Notes: generated from the sequence alone by a model not told the origin. A stretch of DNA of 64,000 bases from Oegoconia quadripuncta (GCA_949316235.1 OX438743.1:32147242-32211241), one strand, 5' to 3'; positions 1-11,586 are shown, counted from the stretch's first letter. Program-made: numbers and translations.

Positions 1-2
1 CC

Positions 3-125
3 GGCGGCGTGCTCGATATAATAGCGTGGACTCAATTCGCTATTGACAAAGATTGCAAAGCGGCCGTCTGCGTAACAGTTCTACTCGTATCTGTACCTAC
101 CGAAGGTATTAGGGCAAGAAGTTAA
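3..125 (+). CDS. possible C-terminal coding exon running in from the left edge (uncertain)
   Basis: The first 75 bases are clearly more GC-rich than what follows. Reading frame 3 is open from the window edge to a TAA at 123-125, giving 40 residues that start GGVLDIIAWTQFAIDKDCKA and end IRARS. An AATAAA hexamer overlaps the stop at 125-130. This could be the terminal exon of a + strand gene whose body lies to the left. The competing reading is a minus-strand exon: the complement of positions 1-75 is also open and reads ...GRFAIFVNSEL.... I recognise no domain in either. The exon-like composition is seen; the gene is inference. Confidence 0.22.
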   Translation, partial: GGVLDIIAWTQFAIDKDCKAAVCVTVLLVSVPTEGIRARS

Positions 126-130
126 ATAAA

Positions 131-1138
131 CATTATTATGAGATTTGTCACTAATTTAATTGTAAAAGTCGACATGGAGAGGAAATGAAATATGTAGAAT
201 TTTGATATTATTATAATTATGGTATATAAGTATCCTGTTGTATTGTAATTTTAACAAACTATTAGAATATATTGTTAAAACTGTAGAGTAGAATCCAGTG
301 TTATTCTATCCAGTTGCACAATTCAGATAAACGGGCGACTCAATACTCCACAATAGCCATGTAGGAAGTTACTTTCGATTGTAACATTACATTCTATTAC
401 AAGACTGTTCTTTAATTTAATTTCAACTTTAACATCTAAACAATGACTACATTTGATTGGTAGATCATAATCCCAATTAAAAATCTTCCTACACAAATTG
501 GCTGTAAAAAATTTGCAACGCTTGATTATAGGGTTCATTCCCTGTATTCTATCGCACTAGATCTATTCACGTATAGATTGATTGTGTAAGATGGATGACT
601 TACTTCGTTGGTCTCATTTTAAAGCATCTTTATGATTCTTACGTATTATGTAATGAGACAATTTGTATGTAAGTGAGAGGGTGACATGTAACAATAACAA
701 CATGAGGGTTTACCCCGATCATTAAGTGGTTGCTATTGCTTCAATGTCCTGGATTTGGGAAATTGGGAAAAATTAGGTAACCGATAATATTTAGAATTCA
801 GCGTTTTATTAAAAATAATGCCTAAAGATTATTAGAGTGTTTAATAAAACACTATAACTAAATAATGTGTACCTATTTGTGATTCTGGAAATCTTTTGAA
901 AAAAACTGGTAATTGGTTTGTATAAACGTAACTATAGTAGACGTAATACCATTATGATTAAGTTGTAAGTGCCACCTATTATAAAATGTGTAATATAAAA
1001 GGTTACCTAAAAAACTAAATTAGTTTCTGGCCTCTGCAAGTTAGTATGTAACATTTACAGTACTTTTTGTTTGTCTGGCCTGTAAACGAGATAAAAAGTT
1101 TCATCCACCATATAATATAATGGTAGAGGTGTGAAACC
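131..1138. other. AT-rich intergenic stretch, nothing recognised
   Basis: Low-GC sequence without a supported gene. The 71-aa minus-strand frame near 323-538 has no recognisable domain, promoter or splice context. Confidence 0.5.
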
Positions 1139-1372
1139 TTCGTGGCGCAGTCGCAATCTCTATTAGTTGTCGATTAGCAAAGTTAAGCAAGTCTATTGCG
1201 GTCAATGCTGGGATAGGTGACCACTAATAACAATTTCATACGAGTGTTACCGTGCTTCGGAGCGCGTGTCAAAGAATCGGCTACGGTTGTTACAGATTAA
1301 ACCAAGTCGGCGAACAGGGGCGGCTTGAAAATACCTGTCAGGTGGGCACTAGACTGACAAAAATCCACTAGA
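1139..1372 (+). repeat. SINE-e: 5S-rRNA-like SINE, copy 1
   Basis: The head resembles the internal control region of 5S rRNA: a GATTAGCAAAGTTAAGCA block (compare 5S ...GAAATTAAGCA...) followed by GGTCAATGCTGGGATAGGTG then ACCAC (compare the 5S GGATGGGTGACC end). The downstream body carries CTGTCAGGTGGGCACTAGAC then TGACAAA, which recurs in the copy at 41618. This supports a pol III-transcribed 5S-derived SINE rather than a working 5S gene, because the 5' third of 5S is not conserved and the stems are broken. Confidence 0.6.
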
Positions 1373-2618
1373 TTATGAGTTTATCATATTATATTCGATT
1401 TAGATTTAACAAACGTAGCCGAAGCACGAAGTATTTTACGAATAAATTGATGTTTCATGCAACAACTCAATGTAAAAACATTTTGGATGGAATTTCGTTT
1501 TGTGACTTGCTCCCATTCGGTACTAGAATTTCCTTAGTGTTATGCTTAATTTGCTGTAAACGTAAATATTCCGAAGGTCTCCCACCGCGATATTCATGTT
1601 CCATTTTGAAAGATGCTGAGCGAAATCAATCCTGCTTCCTCGCTTCTCCCACTGTAACTCCTCTAAGTTAGGATCAACAGTGATACTCGATTTGGCGCCT
1701 ATATAGAAGCTAGAGTCCCTTACGTGACTCTATTGTTACTTTGGACCCCGGATTGATTAAAGAAAGAAATTATCGTAAGACAGACTATAGGAGAAAGTCT
1801 GCTACCGCATATATTTGTATAATGCATAAGATGCATATTACATTATATTTGAGAATGCGGATTATTCAACTATTATGCGGTTACGGTGTAGTCACCGCTT
1901 TAGAGAACGAAGGCATCAAAATAGACATATGCTGTAAAAGAATATAGAGATGAAAAAGAGGGTGTTGACAAACAGACAGACGGACAACGAAGTGATCCTA
2001 TAAGAGTTCCTTATTTCCTTTTGCGTTACGTAACCCTAAAGACTTACATAAAAGTAACATCCAGTTAAAAGTTATAGTTAGTAGCAAATTTATTAGGATT
2101 GACTCATCATCCGTATCTTCGAAATATTACATCCTCTTGATCAAAAGAGGATTAAAAAGCAAAGTAAATATACTCATAATATGTGAAAATTCTATCTATT
2201 CATTTTACACGCAATTACTTTCTCAATTATTAGAATTGTTTTGTATTTAACAAATAGTACTTAATTATAATTACCTCCCGAGTAACTTATGTAACAAATT
2301 GTTAGTTTATTTTTATTTCAGTTGGTTTCTCTGCGGTTGTAGACACAATCTAAAATTGGCGACTATGCATTATTGTTTGTGTAATTTGTTGATGAACATT
2401 TTCACATAACCTTCCGTACAATGGCCACCATAGTCCACCACGTGGACGTAATGTAGATTGGCGGACATTTTTGTTTGCGCTATTTACACATGCCTTAGAT
2501 ATTTCTTCTATTAATCATAATAGTGTACATAATTTATCAATTTTTCACTTTGTTCTTCCTGTTCCAAAGCTATACTCCTATATGTAGGAATTAATTTCGT
2601 TAGACATTTTTTCAAACA
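1373..2618. other. intergenic, nothing recognised
   Basis: AT-rich sequence. Open frames at 1375-1671 and 1741-1947 lack any recognisable domain, signal or splice structure. Confidence 0.45.
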
Positions 2619-2856
2619 TTGTTCAATTATCATCATCATATCAGCCACAGACCTGCATCGATCGATTTCCCGCGACTTCCATCAGGTCTACCTGATGGAA
2701 GTCGGTGGACGGTCTACCGTCCACCTTGTGAATGGACGTTCTACACTGCGCTTGCCGGTGTGTGGTCTCCACTCGAAAACTTTAATGCCCCACAGACCAT
2801 CACTTCATCAAGCTATGTGCCATACCCACTGGCACTTCAATATTGTTCAATGGTCA
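2619..2856 (-). pseudogene. LINE reverse-transcriptase C-terminal fragment (RTE-like)
   Basis: The minus strand reads a block of the type ILKCQWVWHIA...SDGLWG...FEWRPHTGKRSVERPFTRWT, matching the WxWxGH, GKRSVGRP and RWTDD motifs that I know from the C-terminus of abundant lepidopteran RTE-like LINEs. Stops interrupt it, and a palindromic 26-bp insertion sits in the RWTDD motif (2674-2725). ATCATCAT at 2630 is the usual (ATG)n 3' tail read in reverse. The copy is dead and 5'-truncated. The + strand open frame over the same DNA is a shadow. Confidence 0.65.
2674..2725. repeat. two abutting near-perfect palindromes (30 bp and 22 bp)
   Basis: Positions 2674-2703 are GACTTCCATCAGGT, CT, then the exact reverse complement of the first 14 bases. 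Positions 2704-2725 are GGTGGACGGT, CT, then its exact reverse complement. Each has the same 2-nt centre. They disrupt the LINE frame at 2619-2856. Confidence 0.9.
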
Positions 2857-3955
2857 TCTACTTTAGTTTTGTAGGAAGTGATAGTACCCGGAAAATTGGT
2901 CCACAAATCGTTAGTACTGCTTATATCACTCACCATCACAGACGATTTTATAAGCTGGACTTCGATCACAAATAAAAAGCCTAGACGCCTTATCTAACTA
3001 GTTGCAGAGTTTTATAATAACTGGTTATTCTTAAGCCAGTTACGTTTAACCAATAAATGAGATCACATATTTAAAATTAATTTGACTTATTTTCTGTTCG
3101 CTAGGCTTCTGATCTCCTTCTATTTCGATGTTTATCATAAATAAAATTATAACACATTTGTGGTGTAAATAGAATAGTGTCGACCACAAAACTAAAAAAA
3201 AAACATGTTCTTTTTCTTCGCATGTGGTAGCAAACAGTCTTGTGGTTGTAAGTAAAGTTATCTTGACCTACCTAGAGTACCTATTGCGAATCCGGCTTGA
3301 CGGTTTTAGGGAATGAGCTACCTGGGGTAGTGTCCGGGGATTGTTGAACTACCTTAGGCTATTGTACATCAGGTGTGCTAGAAACCACTGAATAAACGTA
3401 TTTTTCTAAATAAGACATAAGTAATAGAGCCAATATTTTTCATAACTATGTAATTGCATTGATAGAGGGATCATATATAAGTAAACTGGTCTGTCTTTAC
3501 AAAATGATTAGATTATACTCATAAAATGATGCACTCTGTAGGGTATCTTATTATTAAAAGGTGGTGTGTTGACTTTATGATGACTACGGGATACCCAAAT
3601 AAAAGATATAGTCCAGGATGATAAACTCTATTACTTAAACCGATATTACATTCGGGAACACAGGGCGAGTGCAGAGGGCGCGGCGTGGGAAACAACTGGC
3701 TGAGCTCCGGCGCATAAACTAGAGTTATACACCGTGCAGCTGACGTCACATTGTGTATATTCTAATACACAAGTACATGTGTCCCCACACACTCGATATT
3801 CCTTTTGGATTAGAATGGGTTACAGCTAGTAGTATTTTCATACAAGTGTGTCCGTATTTACGTTCTCCGACAGAAACAAACTTTGCAATGTTTATATGTA
3901 TTTTTCTTACATATTATTACAAAAATATTCAAGTAGGTAATATGTCTTCACAACT
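2857..3955. other. intergenic, nothing recognised
   Basis: AT-rich with scattered short frames and one TGACGTCA octamer near 3742. No supported gene. Confidence 0.4.
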
Positions 3956-4222
3956 GGATTCCCAGTGGAGTACATGCCGGTACAGTCGGTTTGGTTGGAG
4001 GCAAGTCCGCCTGGTCAGCTATACTATACCACCACCTTATCTAAGTCTTTCGCCAAGCAACAATGTTAATAGCATTCTTGTGTTCCGGCTGTTTGAGATA
4101 AGATAGTCAGAGAGTCAAATAAGTTGGGGGGTCAGACTGAGGGCGATTCCACCTTCGACCTCATCTTCACTTAACATCAGGTGTGATTTAGGTCAATTGC
4201 TAAGTCGTTGTGCAAAAAAGAT
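3956..4222 (+). repeat. SINE-b copy, 5'-truncated
   Basis: Starts inside the head (CCCAGTGGAGTACATG, compare CCCAGCGGGGTACATG) and runs through the family body: GTCGGTTTGGTTGGAGG, TTATCTAAGTCT, GCCAAGCAACAATGTTAATA, CACCTTCGACCTCATCTTCA, then ACATCAGGTGTGATT and a short A tail. Confidence 0.8.
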
Positions 4223-5217
4223 CTGGTAGTAACACGGCTTCGATATTGGTCATTCATTAAGTATCTATGTGTGATCTCTTTATGCCAAGTGGAAGTAGCC
4301 GCCATGATGAGAAATATGTCGGCATCCACTTTCTCAGATGTAGGCGCGAAATTATTACTAAACGGCCAAATGCTAGTGCCCATAAAAGTGAAAATACCAT
4401 CTTTAAATTACACCACCACCATGTTTTGGCGGCGCAAACTTTATATAATTCGCAAAATTCTGACTAATAAGGTGCGACGTTCTACTTTTTGTGGACTGCG
4501 ATACAATTAATAAAAATAACTGAAACTTTTGTATTTTGGAATGGGCAATAAGATAAAAGGCAATTAGTAATGCTTCATGCCTTTTTAATGGACGCCAGAA
4601 AGTCAAGAGATGGTCGGATTTTTGTATAGAAACCACAATCTTTTATTACGAGTATTATAAATGTTCAATTTAAATACTTATAGATGCCTGCATAATGAAT
4701 AATTTGAAGATCTAGTCTACTCAATGTTCCTAATTTTATTGGTGACATAGAATAACATTATTATGTAGGCATTATATAGTAGATTACCTAATAGCAGTCA
4801 CCAGTTTGAATTGAAATAGGTTTACAAACGGATGCTCTCTCTCTCTTTAATTTAAGAGTTATACTCTTGTCGGTGGAGTTCTTGCAAAAAAACTGATGTA
4901 CAAATTGTTGCTAGATAAGTCAAAATTAGAATTGAAAATTATTTACCGTACTCGTACAATACATGGACCCTCTGCCTGAATGAACGATAGGTTTACACCT
5001 CCATTTATATGGGTAAAAACAAGAACATAGAAGTACTGGTGGCGTAATCACCTTCACAATTCTCGCTATTTAATTGGAATTGGTTTCCTTATTCCAAAGA
5101 TTTGTAATTTTAAAGTTTGTATGTATATTGTAAGGCATGACTATTCTTACAATTCTGCAATAGAACGAATTAATTACAAACGTGGATATTTACAACATTG
5201 GCTTGTCTTCTTAACTC
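4223..5217. other. intergenic, nothing recognised
   Basis: AT-rich with a CTCTCTCTCTCT run near 4834-4845. Small open frames on both strands have no recognisable domain. Confidence 0.4.
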
Positions 5218-5385
5218 CCGACGCAAAAAGAGAAGTGTTATAAGTTTAAAACCTAAGCCTATCTGTGTGACTGCATGTTTGTCTATGGCATTGTAGTGCT
5301 AAACGGCTGAACGGTGTCTTTTTTCGAAAGACGTTAGCGAGACGGATCTATAAGCTATGTTTATGGCCCTTTGTTAAAATAAGTT
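5218..5385 (+). repeat. interspersed repeat fragment, unclassified
   Basis: The order GACGCAAAAAGAGAAGTGTT, TGTGTGACTGCATGTTTGTC, GGCATTGTAGTGCTAAACGG, CTGAACGG resembles a dispersed lepidopteran repeat I have seen in intergenic DNA. No second copy in this window confirms it. Confidence 0.35.
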
Positions 5386-5410
5386 GTATTTCAAATAAAA
5401 TAATTTAAAA

Positions 5411-5657
5411 TTATAATAATAATAATAATAATAAATATTTCGGACATTTACACCAATCATCTAGTCCCACACTAAGCAAAGCTTGTACTATGGATACTAG
5501 ATAACGGATAAACATACATAAATATTTATATAAACATCCATGACTCAGGAATAAATGTTCATATTCATCACACAAACATTTACCCGTCGCGGGATTCGAA
5601 CCCGCAACCGTTGGTTTCGCTGACAGTGTCACTATCCACTATACCAATCGATCGTCA
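5411..5657 (-). repeat. SINE-a (tRNA-derived), near full length
   Basis: On the minus strand, an A-box-like ATTGGTATAGTGGATAGTG is followed by a canonical B box in GGGTTCGAATCCCGC, then a body (GATGAATATGAACATTTATT, GGATGTTTATATAAATATTT, ACAAGCTTTGCTTAG, GATGATTGGTGTA) and an (ATT)n tail at 5415-5435. It is not a functional tRNA: there is no matching acceptor stem. A closely similar copy lies at 27838-28058. Confidence 0.85.
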
Positions 5658-5790
5658 AGTTAGTACTTACCTATTATTGTAACTTGTGTAATGCTATAAA
5701 TATATTAATAGATTATTTAAGTTATTGAGTTTAAAATAACAAAACAAATTTATATTCCATAAAAGATAAGTATTTGGAAAAATTGTTTCA
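5658..5790. repeat. 133-bp flank shared with 28059-28193
   Basis: From GTTAGTACTTACCTATTATT to GGAAAAATTGTTTCAA this sequence is almost identical to the DNA next to the SINE-a at 27838, so the repeated unit is larger than the SINE itself. It either lengthens the SINE 5' end or is an older repeat in which the SINE sat before duplication. Confidence 0.85.
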
Positions 5791-7464
5791 AGCGAACCGG
5801 TCGTCAAATTATTTCTCGGGGGTTTCTAATTTTCAATTTATGATTATCACTACATATTCTTTAATTCTGTCATTGAAAAACTACGTTTGTATCGAAACTC
5901 AAATGTTAGATATTTGGTGCCTCTTATGTCTGCAATAGAATATGAATTAGACATTGAGCATCGATGACCGACGCACGCTTAGTTAAAGGACTACATAATA
6001 AATAAGAGAATGCGTCAATAGAAATGACGCCACTTAAATCAAGTGACCTACCACGTTAAAGATATCTATCACATCGGGGCGTAAGTATTAGGTATTATGT
6101 ACAGAGCAATATGTTACTTAAGTAGAAGGTTATAACTATGAAGTTTTCTTTTCTTTTTACCCGATTACGTTTTATAGTGGAATAGAGAGGCATTTCGTGA
6201 CAAAATGTTCACCTAAACTTTAGAGACAAAATTACTTTAGTATCATCAAATGCTCATAAGTAATTTGTGATGGTTTTTCATTCGCCGATAATTCCAGGGA
6301 TAGGTACCTAACCAAGTCGGCATATATTATACATTGTGTGACCAGAACTTGTTTTAAATAATACTGTATATAACAATATTACAACATATTTGTATAAAGT
6401 AGATGAGTAATAAAAGAATATCGCAAATAGTAGCCATCTCAACAATGAGAACAAGTGCTTGTTAAACTGTTACCAAGATGAATGGCGCTCCATAAACTAA
6501 ATGATGATGATGCTCTAAAAATGTCAAAATAATACATCGACACGGCGAAGTGGAATCCCAGAAATGCGATCAATGTCAGAAAACAATGGGTTTATGTAAT
6601 AGTTATTACAATGATAGACATCATGAAATTGAGGCGGCGGGGCTCATGAAAGTGCCACAACAATGACGGGCAATGTACTGTGCTCCAACAAAGCGTTTTA
6701 TAACAAAATCAAAACAAACCTGAGACACTTTCACGTTGTATTAATTTGATTGAATATTCTAATAGAGAATTGCAATAACATTAAAATTGCTTCCTGAATC
6801 TTCAAACAGATCGAATGGATTCAAAATTTGCTAAGTCTTTGTTGATTTTTCACTTGTTATTGCTTTGCAAGAGCTATGGAAACCGTCTTAAAATATTCAA
6901 TTTCATTTAAAGCATATCCGAACAGAATCAGCACCGTCATAACTAAGAATTTGGTTAACCCTCAATATCATAATCTAACATATAATGTGACTCGAAGAGT
7001 ATTTCCATTTTGATCTTGTCGGCGCACTTTGTTTTTAATTTAAGTAACTAATATGGTTATCTTAGGTGTCAATGTCAAGTAGGTAATTTATTTGGCTGGG
7101 ATAAATTAGTTGTTGAACATACGTACAATTAGAATGTCTTTAACTATGTTGGAGAGTTGACATACATTCGCGCAATGATGTCTAAATATTTAAGAAACAT
7201 AGTGGCTGGTTCTCACCGTGATGACTTTTGTTATGAGTTACCAATATTTAGAAGCTAGTGAAAACAAAACAACCAATTTAATCAGGTAACACTTCTTTAT
7301 GTTTCTTAGTGGAGAGTTAAAATTCCTTTTTTTAGGTGTGACTTAGTTCGTTGTAGGTAAGAGATGTAAGAAATAATCGGCTTTGAACAACATTGCGTCT
7401 TCGATTAGCTCAAATAGTATTTGAAACGTTACTTCATCGTAAACACTTCATCCAATTATAGTAG
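5791..7464. other. intergenic, nothing firm
   Basis: AT-rich. A short stretch at 5795-5840 (CGGTCGTCAAATTATTTCTC then GGGGGTTTC) resembles the end of the CGTCGGGGGTTAAAAA repeat family seen at 21340 and 54080. No gene supported. Confidence 0.35.
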
Positions 7465-8405
7465 TTTTTAGGGTTCGTATCTCAAAAGCAAAAGGGTTCC
7501 TTTTCATGTTCTATCACTTTGTATCCATGTGTCGGTTTACCAAGACCCATTCTCTACGTCCGTAATACTGGTATGATGGCGAAATTTAGGTAATTTGAAA
7601 AATTGTGCTGAAATAGTGACAAAAGAAAAAAAATGTGCCACTCTAGTTTAAGTGTTATTCAATATTTTTAGTGAGGAATACGTCACGTGTTGCTGCAATT
7701 ATCATTTCTGATACATAGAGACTTCCTAACTGTAATTACAACACTGATATCTCAAAAACTGTGCCTAAATAGTGCCATGGTAATTTCGATTCTGTAGTAC
7801 AATTTATATAGTACTTCAAAAACAACGAAGTTATTTAGATGGACTTTTTGTCCGGCGTGTGTGTTATTGCTTACAATTTATTGCTACATTCCATTTTCGT
7901 GAACAAAATTGGCTGATCTGGATTTTTTTGCCCGGCGGACAAAACGTCGGCCGTCTCCATAGCACCTTCTCACAAAGACATCTAAATAACTTTTAATCTA
8001 AATATTAAATACTATAGATAAACTACAGTGGTGCTAGTTTAGTCCTTTGGTCATTTTCTGATATTGTCAAAATTGCTGAATACCACTACGTTTATTCTAG
8101 AATAACGGACGGCTTTTTTCAGAAATGCGTATCAAGTTGAAATGAAAAGTAAATACATATGTTGATCGTCCCTTGGAGCTGTCAAAAATTAAGTTTCTAA
8201 GTAAACACATGGTTGACGCAATTATGACACTCGCAATTAAATCAAAACCTATAAATACCCGTACTTCCCGTTGACTAAGTATCATGAAATTTGGCCAGAA
8301 GCAAGGTTTCACAGCACAATGATTAAATCCAGAAATCGTTAATTTGTAATTATATCTCTTACGGAACCCTCAGTGCGCCAGTCAGATTCGCACTTGTCTA
8401 TTTTT
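7465..8405. mobile_element. degenerate DNA-transposon-like repeat
   Basis: The left end (TTTTAGGGTTCGTATCTCAA, AAAGCAAAAGGGTTCC, ATCACTTTGTATCCATGTGT) and the right end (TTACGGAACCCTCAGTGCGC, CAGTCAGATTCGCACTTG) resemble the two ends of a dispersed lepidopteran element I recall, with its usual interior block at 8100-8300 (AAGTTGAAATGAAAAGTAAA, GGAGCTGTCAAAAATTAAGT). The 71-aa minus frame at 8097-8312 lies inside it and is not a gene. A second diverged repeat (7625-7857) seems nested within. Confidence 0.45.
7625..7857. repeat. diverged repeat shared with 17500-17700
   Basis: Blocks in the same order in both places: TATTCAATATTTT, then (C)ATCACGTGTTACTGGAAT versus GTCACGTGTTGCTGCAAT, TCAAAAACTGTGCCTAAATA then GTGCCA, and CTTCAAAAACAACGAAGTTA then TTTA. 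Divergence is substantial, so this is old. Confidence 0.5.
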
Positions 8406-9282
8406 TTTTCTAAATATATGTAATAGCTCATTCTTTGATAATTTCCTTTTATAAAGAGGAACAGAAAAGGCAGAAAAAGTGCAATTTTGTTTTGCGGTTC
8501 GGACGCGCGTTCTCATGATGCGTACAATTACGTCATTTTAATGAAAGTGCAAGCGCATCTTGCAAATTCAATGCGTGTCGGCTTCAGTTGGTCGGTGATT
8601 GATCGCACTTTGATGTAAGCGTTGTGATTTATTGATTATGACGTCACAAAGCCACCATGTTGCCCGGAATTTACAGTAGCTTGCAACTTAGTTACCTTCC
8701 GAATTTACGTTTAGTTGTAATTGTAACGTTAGTCTTTATTAGCGCTGATCTTTGTTGTCCACTATTATCTATTTCTTTGATTTCTTTAAATACAACAAAG
8801 TAAACCTATTAACCATAAACATTTTTTACTTTCCCGGGCTTTTTCACAAATGAAGAATAAATTCCGAACGCCTGATAGCTTCAAAAAGCTGACTAATTTC
8901 AGGTGTATAGTTTACTTATGAAAATAAAATTATTGATTGTGAATGAAGATCAGCGTTATCTATTCGAGTGATTACTGAATGTATCTAAGTTCATCTAATA
9001 TCATGACGGTATAACTGGTAAAACCATGTCAGTTAATTGTTGGTGAGGTCTCATTTGTCAGTACCGTCACCCGTCACCCGGGCGACATCAGCTCCGATAG
9101 CCACCAAACCGTGATCGGGCGTGACGTAACACTTCCGGCGTCTATTACCTCATTGTTGGGCTCGGATGCTCGATGGATCGCTCCCATTCTTTCAGCCGGT
9201 GCAGTGAAAGGGTCCTCCGATACACTTTTACCCTCCCGCGGGCGCGTGCACAACGCCGGGTTCGCGCTACCACTCGCTCACT
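8406..9282 (+). promoter_or_regulatory. upstream region of gene 1 with CRE-like octamers
   Basis: TTACGTCA at 8528-8535 and a perfect palindromic TGACGTCA at 8639-8646 match the CREB/ATF consensus. TGACGTAA occurs near 9121. GC content rises towards 9060-9280, consistent with a promoter-proximal region. The matches are seen; regulatory use is inference. Confidence 0.35.
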
Positions 9283-9317
9283 TATAAATTCAGTGGCTAC
9301 TCTGCGACATCATCATT
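9283..9317 (+). promoter_or_regulatory. core promoter of gene 1: TATA box and initiator
   Basis: TATAAATT at 9283-9290 is followed 30-34 bases later by TCATT at 9313-9317, an arthropod initiator match with the predicted start A at 9315. The resulting 5' leader is about 124 nt and contains no ATG before 9439, so the chosen start is the first available. Confidence 0.65.
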
Positions 9318-9438
9318 ACAAATTCGGCGGCTGCTGCAGTCGGCCGTTCTGTTTGTGTTGTGCTCTGTGTTGTGATCGAACATTCGTGCAGTGGTTTAGT
9401 TTCGTTAAAGCAGCGACCATCCTACTTAAGCAACAGAA

Positions 9439-11586
9439 ATGAAATTCACGGTGAGTGTGTGATCTATTTGATAAACAAGAAAGTGCATTCGTTTTCATAG
9501 ATGATTTGGAGTGAATAGTATGCGATATAAATTATAATTGTTGTATTTTTCAATAATGTTTAATCGTTTTCGGAATCGCATCTTGAGCGTTAAATGTCTG
9601 ACATAAGTTAAACATAAATTATTACAATCGGACATAATAATGTGTAAGTAATTATGCGCTCAAGCAACCGTACAACCATAGAAAGGCACATTTTGCATTT
9701 AAAGTAAAAGCGGTAAAAGTGAAATTATATTTTTAATGGAGACTTTAATCTTGAACAATGTCATGCGGGTCGCCATAAACTGGTACTGATGACGCTGCTG
9801 CAGTTTCGCTTTTTTATAAATACTTTTAGATCGTAGGATCTAACTAAATAAAAAACAAATTAAACGACTGTTACAGCCTAACTTCTTATTAACATAAATG
9901 CGTGATATAAAATAATTTTTACATCTGTTTACATTTCAGGTCATATTCATCGCTGCTTTAAGCGTTACAACGTCATGGGCAACAAGGATGAAGAAGATAG
10001 AAGAGCCGAAAGATAAGAGGGAAGCAGCTCTGAGTTATGCATCACCTGGACACTCGCAGAGTTACCAGACGCCATCGCTCAGTCACGAGGACGCCAGTGC
10101 AATCAGCATCGGCGCTGGCTACAGTATCGGTGGAGCTAAACCTACGTACAGTTTCGCCGCACACGACTCAGGTGCCAGCTTGCAGCTTCCTGAGGGTTTG
10201 GCATCCAGCGGTCATGCTTCAATTCAGCTTGCTCCCATCACACTGAACCCAAGTCAAGGCATGATATCTAGCGACCTCTCTCAGCTTATGAGCCAACTGT
10301 CTCACGGATTTAACACAGGTGCACTATCACTTTCACCTTATCAATCTGGTGAACAAGGTGCCCATGGTGGCCAGGAACTTTCTTTACCTCAGTTCACATT
10401 TGGAGCACCGAAATTAGACCAGTATAGCCTTTCTGAGCAGGCCGCTTCGAGTGTGCCATCATATGCTGCTGGAACTAAAGGTCTAGGTTCCTATGGTGCC
10501 ACTGGACCTGTTTTGTTCAATCCTGCTAGTCAACAAAGTGCTCAGGCGTTGGCATATGCTGCACCAAGCTCTGGACACTCTTATGGTGATTTAGGCGCTC
10601 TGTCTCTCCATTCTTTAGCTGGTCTTACCCTTAACTCAGGACACTCACTTGGAGATGCTGGACACTCGCTACCTACTTCGGGATATTCTTTGGGAGGTTC
10701 CGGGCATTCATTGGGTGGTTCTGGAATTTCATTTGCTGGTACGGGTCATTCTTTGGGCGGCTCTGGTCATTCTTTGGGCGGCTCTGGTCATTCTTTGGGC
10801 GGCTCTGGTCATTCTTTGGGCGGCTCTGGTCATTCTTTGGGCGGAGTTGATTATTCTTTAGGCGGTTCTGGTTACGCCTTGGGCGGCTCTGGCCATTCCT
10901 TAGGCGGTTCCGGTCATTCCTTGAGCGGTTCCGGTCATTCCTTGGGCGGATCCGGTCATTCTTTGGGCGGTTCTGGTAATTTATTAGGGGGTTCTTATAA
11001 ATCTTTCGCCCATCCAAACAAAGCATCGTTTAAACCGTCTCAATATTTAGGATCATCTTCAATTAATAGTGACTCAAGTCATGGTTTATCTCATGGTGCT
11101 CCATCATACCCGGGCGGTCACGGAGGACTTTCCTTTGGCTTAGGTAGTCATGAACCCAGTTACGGAGGCTCTTTCGGTAGCGGCTCTTCCAAATTTATCT
11201 CATTGCCTTCCAAATCTATTGCAGCATTTTCTTCTGGTGGCCATTTATCATCACCCCCTGGTACTACATACGGACACCCGTCAGCTTCATATAGTGGTGC
11301 ATCGACTGCCAGTCATGCTGCCTCCTCGCATAGCCCTCAGTACTACGTGATGTCTTCGAAGTATCCATCTTCCACCAGCTTTGGTCATGGCAGTTCCTCT
11401 TATAAGGGTCCAGTATCTGGTCATAGTTCCCTGAGCTCCTACTCTTCTGGCCCAAAATACAGTACTAGTGGCCATGGCGGTCCCAGCTCTCGTTATGCCT
11501 CTGCAAAGGACCTGCACGGAGCTTATAGTGAGACTTCTTACAACACCATCAAATACAGCGAAGAGCTTAAACCACGCGCTCATTAA
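9439..11586 (+). CDS. secreted Gly/Ser/His-rich repeat protein, probable cuticle or matrix structural protein (gene 1)
   Basis: Two coding exons: 9439-9450 (four codons, MKFT) and 9940-11586, joined across a 489-bp phase-0 intron (GTGAGT donor, TTTACATTTCAG acceptor), giving 552 aa. Residues 1-18, MKFTVIFIAALSVTTSWA, form a signal peptide. A charged leader (residues 19-31) ends in KDKR, a possible processing site. Residues 32-237 are Ser/Gly/Ala/Gln-rich with little secondary-structure potential. Residues 238-356 are exactly 17 heptads of GHSLGGS type. The tail (357-552) is rich in Ser, Gly, Tyr and His and ends ELKPRAH. There is no chitin-binding R&R consensus, cysteine framework or catalytic motif. 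The tiny first exon splitting the signal peptide is typical of insect cuticle-protein genes, and gene 2 shares it. A silk-like or eggshell role is possible. The gene model is strong; the tissue role is inference. Confidence 0.88.
10639..10995 (+). repeat. in-frame 21-bp minisatellite (17 units)
   Basis: 357 bp, exactly 17 units of 21 bp encoding GHSLGGS variants. Four consecutive units from about 10744 are identical at the DNA level (GGTCATTCTTTGGGCGGCTC plus T), while the flanking units differ by substitutions. This implies recent expansion in the middle and likely length polymorphism. Repeat-driven shadow frames appear on the other strand. Confidence 0.95.

Noticed and set aside
1139..1260. 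Functional 5S rRNA gene
   Set aside because: Only the internal-promoter part resembles 5S; the 5' third is missing and the sequence runs into a SINE body.
10673..11026. 117-aa minus-strand frame (repeats of RPKNDQS) opposite the gene 1 heptads
   Set aside because: Shadow of the 21-bp repeat array; a period that is a multiple of three keeps every frame open. No start context or domain.
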